NCBI GenBank assembly: GCA_017448375.1
Contig: JAFSLR010000359.1
Coordinates: forward strand, 1 to 8,606
Source of the DNA: Synergistaceae bacterium
GTDB lineage: Bacteria > Synergistota > Synergistia > Synergistales > Aminobacteriaceae
Direction of reading: 5' to 3'
Length of the DNA: 8,606 nt
Part shown: piece by piece, positions 1 to 5,800 of the stretch
Position numbering within the stretch: the stretch's first letter is position 1
How the letters are laid out: each line of letters starts with the position of its first letter
Position numbers and translations under genes: made by a program
Notes under the pieces: model-generated
The model's database searches: none
The model's input: the letters and a program-made list of their open reading frames with translations, nothing else
Told to the model about the DNA's origin: nothing

Positions 1-108
1 GAAGCGGCGGGCGGGGGCATTACTCCGGCTTTCAACCTATGGAGAGCTTTGCAGAACAGTTACGACACGAGAACGGACTATGACACTGTAGTCCAGCAAG
101 GGAAGTGA
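1..108 (+). CDS. C-terminal end of an upstream gene (partial, function unknown)
   Basis: Frame 1 is open from the first base and ends at TGA 106-108, giving the last 35 residues of a protein that begins outside the window. The visible part starts with a Gly/Ala-rich stretch (EAAGGGITPAF), followed by a polar segment with several Tyr and Asp (NSYDTRTDYDT) and ends VVQQGK. No domain can be recognised in so short a piece. The final codons CAA GGG AAG double as the Shine-Dalgarno region of the next gene, and only 4 bases separate the stop from the next ATG at 113, so the two genes are probably co-transcribed and translationally coupled. By position it is probably another virion gene; this is inference from the neighbours only. 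Confidence 0.75.
   Translation, partial: EAAGGGITPAFNLWRALQNSYDTRTDYDTVVQQGK
98..104 (+). promoter_or_regulatory. Ribosome binding site for the 76-residue gene
   Basis: AAGGGAA at 98-104 lies inside the last codons of the upstream gene, with 8 bases between it and the ATG at 113. It supports the 113 start, though a second purine-rich site downstream competes with it. Confidence 0.55.
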
Positions 109-112
109 TGTT

Positions 113-343
113 ATGTCCGTGCATTACGTTAAAGGAAGCTCAATGCTTGGCAGTCTCGGCAAGATTGCAGGTCTTGCGGGCATGGCTACGGGGCAACCGT
201 GGCTTACTGCTTTAGGCATGAGCGCAAATGCTTACAACACTTACAATAACGGCACTTATCAAACACCGGGGTTTCAGAACAAGAACAATAACCCGTTTAA
301 CTGGCTCAGTAATCCAGACTTCATTACTCAAGGGGGGAAATAA
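113..343 (+). CDS. Small Gly/Ala-rich phage protein, putative virion or ejection component
   Basis: A 76-residue protein I do not recognise as a named family. Residues 11-45 are rich in Gly, Ala, Leu and Met with small-residue spacing (LGSLGKIAGLAGMATG, then LTALGMSANAYNTYN), which suggests one or two amphipathic or membrane-interacting helices. The rest is polar and Asn-rich (NKNNNPFNWL), ending DFITQGGK. Hydrophobicity is moderate and no clean transmembrane segment or signal peptide is seen. The start is uncertain: ATG 113 has AAGGGAA upstream, while an in-frame ATG at 143 (residue 11) has AAAGGAAG at good spacing and begins exactly where the hydrophobic part begins. It sits 4 bases after one gene and 3 bases before the SLT gene. 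Small hydrophobic proteins are often encoded next to ejection proteins in podovirus-like phages, so a virion or ejection role is inferred. A holin is possible but less likely, given the weak hydrophobic segments and structural neighbours. Confidence 0.75.
   Translation: MSVHYVKGSSMLGSLGKIAGLAGMATGQPWLTALGMSANAYNTYNNGTYQTPGFQNKNNNPFNWLSNPDFITQGGK
131..138 (+). promoter_or_regulatory. Possible internal ribosome binding site (alternative start at 143)
   Basis: AAAGGAAG at 131-138 lies inside the 76-residue frame, 4 bases before the in-frame ATG at 143 (6 from the GGA core). If used, it gives a 66-residue product starting MLGSLGKIAG. It could be the true start or a second start. Confidence 0.35.
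331..337 (+). promoter_or_regulatory. Ribosome binding site for the SLT-domain gene
   Basis: AGGGGGG at 331-337 lies within the last codons of the preceding gene (encoding QGGK, then TAA at 341-343), with 9 bases between it and the ATG at 347. It supports the 347 start and coupling to the upstream gene. Confidence 0.6.
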
Positions 344-346
344 TAC

Positions 347-2860
347 ATGGCTACGATCGTTCAGCCCTATAATCCGTGGCGCGAACAGTTAGCACTTACC
401 GCGCTCGGTAACGTTGCTGGGAATATACTCGGCGACTTGTGGCAGACACATAAACAGAATGAGCAGAACAGGAAGGCTAATGCTTTCAGGGGCGCATTGT
501 CCGACAACCTCAAGAATATTGCTCAGCAGGCGAATATCACCCTCGCTCAGCCCGAAGCTCCGCAGGGGTATAACTCTAACCCGTGGGCTAATGCTTTTCA
601 CCAGAAGTACGCGCCCTTGACGCAGTTCGACATAGGGACTTCTCAGAGAATGCCTACTTTGCAGGATATTGCGCAGAATGCAGACAATCTCGCCGCAAGT
701 AAACGGTTCTCTATGCTCAGTCCTGAGATGGTGCAGAGCGTCAAAAATGACTTCATCAATCAGGCCGAGACTAAACGCCTTCAGGATTTGCAGAACTCAT
801 ACATTGACAGTTTCAGGAATGCCGATAATCCAGCAGAAATGTTACGACAGCTCGCTATGGGCGTTGGGGTGGGGGCTTTATCGGATAAGGCTCTATCACC
901 GTTCGCTCAATGGGTTATTCATCAGACACCACAATACCATCAAGTTGACGCAGGAGACAGGATCATAGGCTCGGTTTTCCACCCTTATGAAGGCACTGAT
1001 ACTCCTACAGCTCAATACAACGTCGGCGTTTCTCCTAATACCGCCGCTACCGTTCAGGGCAATCTTGACGCGGCTAATATTCACGCTAATGCTACTAGAG
1101 ATGTCGCTAACATCAATGCTCAGAGCGATTATGCAAGAGCGCAGGCTACTATTCGGGCTCAACAGATCGCAGCATTACAGGACAGAGCAAAGGCTCTCAG
1201 AGAGGAGATTGCTAATGACCGTGAGAGCTTGCGGGACATGAACGAGAAGGACAGAGCCATCATGCAGAATGTCATTGCGGGCAAGAAGCTGGAACTCAAA
1301 GAGATAAACAGGGAGTTATTACAGGGCTATTCGGGTATGGGGACGCAGACACAGGGCGCGGCAAACTCTCAGCCTGTAAAAACTCCAAGAACTGGAAAAA
1401 TCAAATATGATGACGTTAAATCTATTGTTGATAATGCCGCTCAGGCTAACTCTATCGACAGTGAATTACTCCAAGCTATGATTAAACATGAATCGGCTTG
1501 GACTGTTGACGCGGTATCAAACAAAAACGCACAGGGACTAATGCAGATTATTCCCAGCACTCAAAAATTGCTCGGCATTACTGACCCCTTTGACGTTGTT
1601 CAGAATATTAACGGCGGGGCTAAATATATCGGCGACCTCATTAAAGAATTTGGCTCGGTCGAAAAAGCTCTCGCTGCTTATAACTGGGGACCAGCTAATG
1701 TTAAAGCAGGCAAAAAATTTCCGGGAAAAGTTCAAGAATACGTCAACAATATTATGCGGGACTATAACGCACTAAAAGCTCAGAGGCAGATACCGCAGAC
1801 TACGCAATCTGTTTCACAGCCTTCACCTCAAACGCAACCGCAAACACCTCAGCAGACGCAGGACAGAGAGGTTATGCGCGACAAGGACGGCACTATCATT
1901 TACCAGTCAAATCTTGACGAGATGATCAGGGAAGGCGCAAAACAAGGGTTAGGGCCGGCGGGTGTTAAGGCTAGATTAAGACAAAAAGGCTTTGTTGACG
2001 TACCTGAAAAGAGAGAGGTTACATCTGTTCCTCCTGTACTCAACTGGTCGCCGTCTTATATGGGGGGCATTCCACAAGGGCAGGCTCTCACTTCTGCTCC
2101 TCTTTCTTATGTGCCGCCTGTTATCGCTAATAGCTCAGCTACGCAACCTTCCGCTACTCCGGCCGATTTCGTTCATTCTGAACATTCACCGCAACAGCCA
2201 TTCATGCAGCCTCCTTTGGCTTCTATGCCAGCTCAATCCAGCTCGGATAATTTCAATTCGTGGCGGTCTCCGTTCGGCAGTTTCGACATTCATCAGCCCA
2301 TTTTACGCGGGGGCATCTCAAATCAGCCCTTGCCGACGCAGACCGTTTCTGACGATAACAGAAATCAGCCGCTCTTCACGGGCAATGCCGCAAATATGAT
2401 TAGGAACGCCGTTGCAGGCTTGAACCTTACTCAGGGGAAGAGTGATGCCATTCCAATGTGGGGAATTGATTACAGAAATTATGCTTTTGACCCGCGTTAT
2501 CCTAACGCTGAACGTGCTTCATGGCCGATTGGCGCAGGGTATGACACTCAACAGATTTTAGGCTGGATTAATTCTCACCAGAACTATGAAATTCCGTTTT
2601 GGGGACATTCGCAACCTACTCAAAGCCCACAGAAACTTCCCCTTCGCGGCAATCCTGTTACTACGGGGGCTAATCCGTGGAGCTATGTCAACGAACAAAA
2701 CGTTTTCCCCTTCTGGAACTTCATTGATTGGATTGATAACGGCAGCGTTGGCGGTTATGACATCAGTCCTCAGGTCAGCATTTCCGCTCCATCTCAGCGA
2801 GTAGACTATAACAACGCTGCTCGAAATGTCTTGTGGAACTTATTCTTTAACAGGAGGTAA
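347..2860 (+). CDS. Phage internal virion (ejection) protein with central lytic transglycosylase domain
   Basis: This 837-residue protein carries a soluble lytic transglycosylase (SLT, goose-lysozyme-like) domain at about residues 353-470. The catalytic Glu is E382 in KHESAW, followed by GLMQIIPST (397-405) and AAYNWGPANV (443-452), the three hallmark blocks of the family. Such domains cleave the glycan strands of peptidoglycan between MurNAc and GlcNAc. Residues 1-235 look mostly helical and match nothing I know. Residues about 239-325 form a charged coiled coil. Residues 474-504 are a Gln/Thr/Pro linker, and the tail from about 560 to 837 is rich in Pro, Ser, Gln and Asn with scattered Trp. 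There is no signal peptide, which fits delivery from the virion rather than secretion. Among tailed phages this arrangement is typical of ejection proteins that locally open the wall during DNA entry. It lies between a small hydrophobic-protein gene and a giant polyvalent-protein gene. A tail-associated lysin is an alternative. The enzyme domain is certain; the virion role is inferred. Confidence 0.93.
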   Translation: MATIVQPYNPWREQLALTALGNVAGNILGDLWQTHKQNEQNRKANAFRGALSDNLKNIAQQANITLAQPEAPQGYNSNPWANAFHQKYAPLTQFDIGTSQRMPTLQDIAQNADNLAASKRFSMLSPEMVQSVKNDFINQAETKRLQDLQNSYIDSFRNADNPAEMLRQLAMGVGVGALSDKALSPFAQWVIHQTPQYHQVDAGDRIIGSVFHPYEGTDTPTAQYNVGVSPNTAATVQGNLDAANIHANATRDVANINAQSDYARAQATIRAQQIAALQDRAKALREEIANDRESLRDMNEKDRAIMQNVIAGKKLELKEINRELLQGYSGMGTQTQGAANSQPVKTPRTGKIKYDDVKSIVDNAAQANSIDSELLQAMIKHESAWTVDAVSNKNAQGLMQIIPSTQKLLGITDPFDVVQNINGGAKYIGDLIKEFGSVEKALAAYNWGPANVKAGKKFPGKVQEYVNNIMRDYNALKAQRQIPQTTQSVSQPSPQTQPQTPQQTQDREVMRDKDGTIIYQSNLDEMIREGAKQGLGPAGVKARLRQKGFVDVPEKREVTSVPPVLNWSPSYMGGIPQGQALTSAPLSYVPPVIANSSATQPSATPADFVHSEHSPQQPFMQPPLASMPAQSSSDNFNSWRSPFGSFDIHQPILRGGISNQPLPTQTVSDDNRNQPLFTGNAANMIRNAVAGLNLTQGKSDAIPMWGIDYRNYAFDPRYPNAERASWPIGAGYDTQQILGWINSHQNYEIPFWGHSQPTQSPQKLPLRGNPVTTGANPWSYVNEQNVFPFWNFIDWIDNGSVGGYDISPQVSISAPSQRVDYNNAARNVLWNLFFNRR
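1061..1321 (+). other. Coiled-coil region of the SLT protein
   Basis: Residues about 239-325 begin Ala/Asn-rich (DAANIHANATRDVANINA) and become strongly charged with heptad-like spacing of Leu, Ile and Met (ALREEIAND, then KLELKEINREL). This predicts a long helical coiled coil, suited to oligomerisation in a virion assembly. It was read by eye, not scored. Confidence 0.6.
1403..1756 (+). other. SLT (lytic transglycosylase) domain
   Basis: Residues 353-470 of the 837-residue protein. The order of motifs is complete: catalytic Glu E382 in HES, GLMQIIP at 397-403, an NINGGAKYI block at 420-428, and AAYNWGP at 443-449. No key residue is missing, so the domain is expected to be active. Confidence 0.95.
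2852..2858 (+). promoter_or_regulatory. Perfect Shine-Dalgarno defining a TTG start
   Basis: AGGAGGT at 2852-2858 is a full anti-16S match with 6 bases to TTG 2865. It overlaps the final Arg-Arg codons and the first base of the TAA of the preceding gene. The next in-frame ATG (3021) would cost 52 residues, so this site decides the TTG start. Confidence 0.88.
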
Positions 2861-2864
2861 CATT

Positions 2865-5800
2865 TTGAACTTCATTGACGAACAAATTGCTCGGCTCAAA
2901 AAACAACAATCCGACCCTAATTATGTCGCTCCTAACCTGCCAAAAATCATTCCGCAGGACGATAACACTTTCACAGACAGCGGCAACTGGCTTGAAGCCG
3001 CGGGCATTGGCGCAAGTAATATGGTCAATAATCTTGCGCTGGGCGGGTTTGCTCAGCTGCTCGGCACTCCGGGCAGAGGGGTCGAATGGATTTCTCCCTT
3101 CAGCGGCAGCAAAGACAATGACAGGGCTAGGCTCGAAAGCTGGGGCGTTTCTCCTGACATCGCAAGAGAGGCTTACCCTGACGAAGACTCGTGGTTCACT
3201 TCCAGCGCAAAAGGGCTGTTAGAGGCTCAAAACTTCATCGGAGACAAAATCAACCAGTGGCGCGAGCAATCCATAGGCGATAATCCTTCGTTCGGGACGC
3301 AAGTCGCTGAAGGTGTTGGCTCGTCTCTCGGCTTCATGGGCGCGGGTTTGCTTTCCGCTTTGGCTTCCGGCAGTCCTTACGCAGGGGCTATCATTTCGGG
3401 TCTCACTGAAGCCATGTCGGAATCAGGCGGCGTTCTCGGTGATGCTTACAGGCAGGGACTTTATGACGACAGGGGACTCGCCGCCGCTAACAAGTCGCTG
3501 GCCGCTAATGCCGCTCTTAATGGCGTGCTTAACACTACTTTGGGCATGTTCTCACCTTGGACTAAGAACATCAGAAATCCTCTTACCCGTTATGCCGCTC
3601 AATCAGGGACGGAAGTTCTCAACGAAATTCTGCAAGAACCTTCTCAGCAGACTATCGAGAAAGCAGCTCATGACTCTTTGCATAACGGCGGTAACTTCAT
3701 GCCTGCTTTAGGCGTACACGTTAAAGACTGGCCGCAGGATTTCTCGAAGCTCCTTCCTTCCGTCGCCGCTTCAAGCCTCATTACTTCCCTCGTCAAGGGC
3801 GGTATCGATATGAGTTCCGCTCAGAACAGGCAGCTGGTCAGAGACGAATGGCGCAACAGAATGTATGACCCGGAAGAAACAGCCGCCAGCCTCAGGGCGG
3901 AATTGGACAAACGACAAAAACTCCTTAACCAGTTACAGCGCACTAAGGCTTTAACTCCTGATAACGCAAAATCCATTGATGATATTAACAATCAAATTCG
4001 CAACGCTGATAAAAATATTGCTACCTATCAGGACAGGCTCAAGCCCGGTTATCTCGATTACATTCCTAATCCTTATGATGAATTTTCTGGCCGTGTCTCT
4101 AAAGTTACTACTCGTGCGGGGCAGAATGAATACAATACTGCTTTCATGCTCGCTGAAGCTGATGACCTCATCACTAGCCATAATGATACTTTCTCCCCTA
4201 ACCCCGACTACAATCAGGACTGGCAGATCAGAGACAGAAGCAACATCTCAAGCCAGAATGAAGTAAAACGCATTGCTGATAACCTTGACCCGTCTTCTTT
4301 GGGCGACAACAGACACGCTCAGAACGGTGCCCCTATCGTCTTTCAGAATGAGGACGGGAAAAATTACGTCATTTCGGGCAACGGCAGAACATTAGCCATC
4401 AGGCAGGCTTACAAGTACAATAATGAAGGCGCGAAAAATTACAGAAAATTCATCATCGATAATGCCGCGAATTTCGGCGTTGACCCTAATATCGCCGCTT
4501 CCATGAAGAAACCTGTTCTCGTCCGTTCTCTGCTCGATAAAAATATTGACTTGGCTCAATTCGCCGCGGATGCTAACTCTAATACTACTCAACAGCTTAA
4601 CGCTACTGAGAAATCTCTCGATTACGCAAAGAAAATCAACGAAAAGAATTTGATGCGGCATTTTGACCCTGATAAAAATATCTCCGACAATTCCGACTTC
4701 CTGCGCGAACTGTACAAACTCACTGACCCAGCCGAACGCAATAATCTCACTTACACTCAGGGCAATACTCAGACTTTCTCCAGACAATTCGTTGATGACG
4801 TTGCTAATGCTTTAAGGGCTGTCGCTTTCGGAGATACTCATGAGCATATCCTCGTCGGCAAACTCAATCAGGCTACTGATGACGTGTCTCGCAATATCAG
4901 CAACGCTCTAAACAAACTTGCTCCGAGCTTCGCCGTCCTTAACTCGTCGGGGCATTCTGATTACAATATCGCTCAGGAACTTGAAGACGCCGTCATCAAT
5001 CTTGACAGATACAGAAATAACGCTACTCAAGACATCACCGTTGAAGGTCAAGACAGAACTCTCAATATGTTTGATGATCTCAATCTTACTCCCGAAGCTC
5101 GTACTATTCTTGACTTCTTCCTCAAATACGGGAATAAGCCTACTGAGATACTTCAGGGCTTGGCTAATTATGCTAAACTCGCTTCTGAACAAACTGAAGA
5201 CGGACAAGGTACTATTGACGGCTTTGCAACTAAATCTGATAAATTAACTCTCCTCAATCGCGCTTTCGGCAATACTTCTACAAGACAGCTACAGCAGAAT
5301 ACACAGCAGGTTACTCCGCAGAAGATAACCGCTCCTGTTCAGCAGACAGCACAGCAGAGTAATCCAGCGCAGAATATTCAGCCCACAGCCGCGCAGACAA
5401 CGCAAAACACGCCGAATGTTACGGCCATGAACAACCAACAGCAACCGCAGACGCAAGCGCAAATTCAGCAGGACAACATCAACAACCCCCAAGGCTCAAG
5501 GCTCGTTCATAACAGACAGGCTAACTCCTACGACGAGGAAATTCAGCAAAGCAAATCAGCTCCAGATTACTCCGAAAGCACCGACACGGGCGACTTGAGA
5601 CTGTACCCTCAGCAGCATAATGCTCGAGGCTATACTCCTTTCGACACCATCGGCCTTAAGCATAACCAGTTCCAGGAGCTGAATGACTCTGATGTTCCTC
5701 AGTATGCCGACATTTCAGGTCTCACACAGAATACAGACAATCAACAGGCTACACAGAAGCCGCAAAATAACTCTCCTAACCTCAACGACTATCAGGGACT

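Noticed and set aside
108..215. ATG overlapping the upstream TGA (TGATG) as a coupled start
   Set aside because: That frame closes at TAG 213-215 after 35 codons, with a Trp/Cys/Arg-rich product unlike a real protein. The ATG at 113 gives the longer, coherent product.
113..343. Holin
   Set aside because: No convincing transmembrane segment or charged C-terminal tail; the hydrophobic part is Gly/Ala-rich and only moderate, and the neighbours are structural rather than lysis genes.
2875..3711. Two + strand frames (2875-3222 and 3313-3711) at the start of the giant gene
   Set aside because: They are out of frame with the perfect Shine-Dalgarno/TTG start and would imply the giant frame is non-coding there. 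The TTG frame gives a coherent protein continuous with the ParB-like domain.
4098..4634. Chromosome or plasmid partition protein ParB
   Set aside because: The motifs fit the DdrB-like branch found in polyvalent proteins. No ParA, helix-turn-helix partition domain or parS-like repeats are present.
5283..5480. CAG/CAA/ACA-rich stretch as a DNA repeat array or CRISPR-like element
   Set aside because: There is no regular period or direct repeat of fixed length. The pattern follows from Gln/Thr/Asn codons in an open frame.
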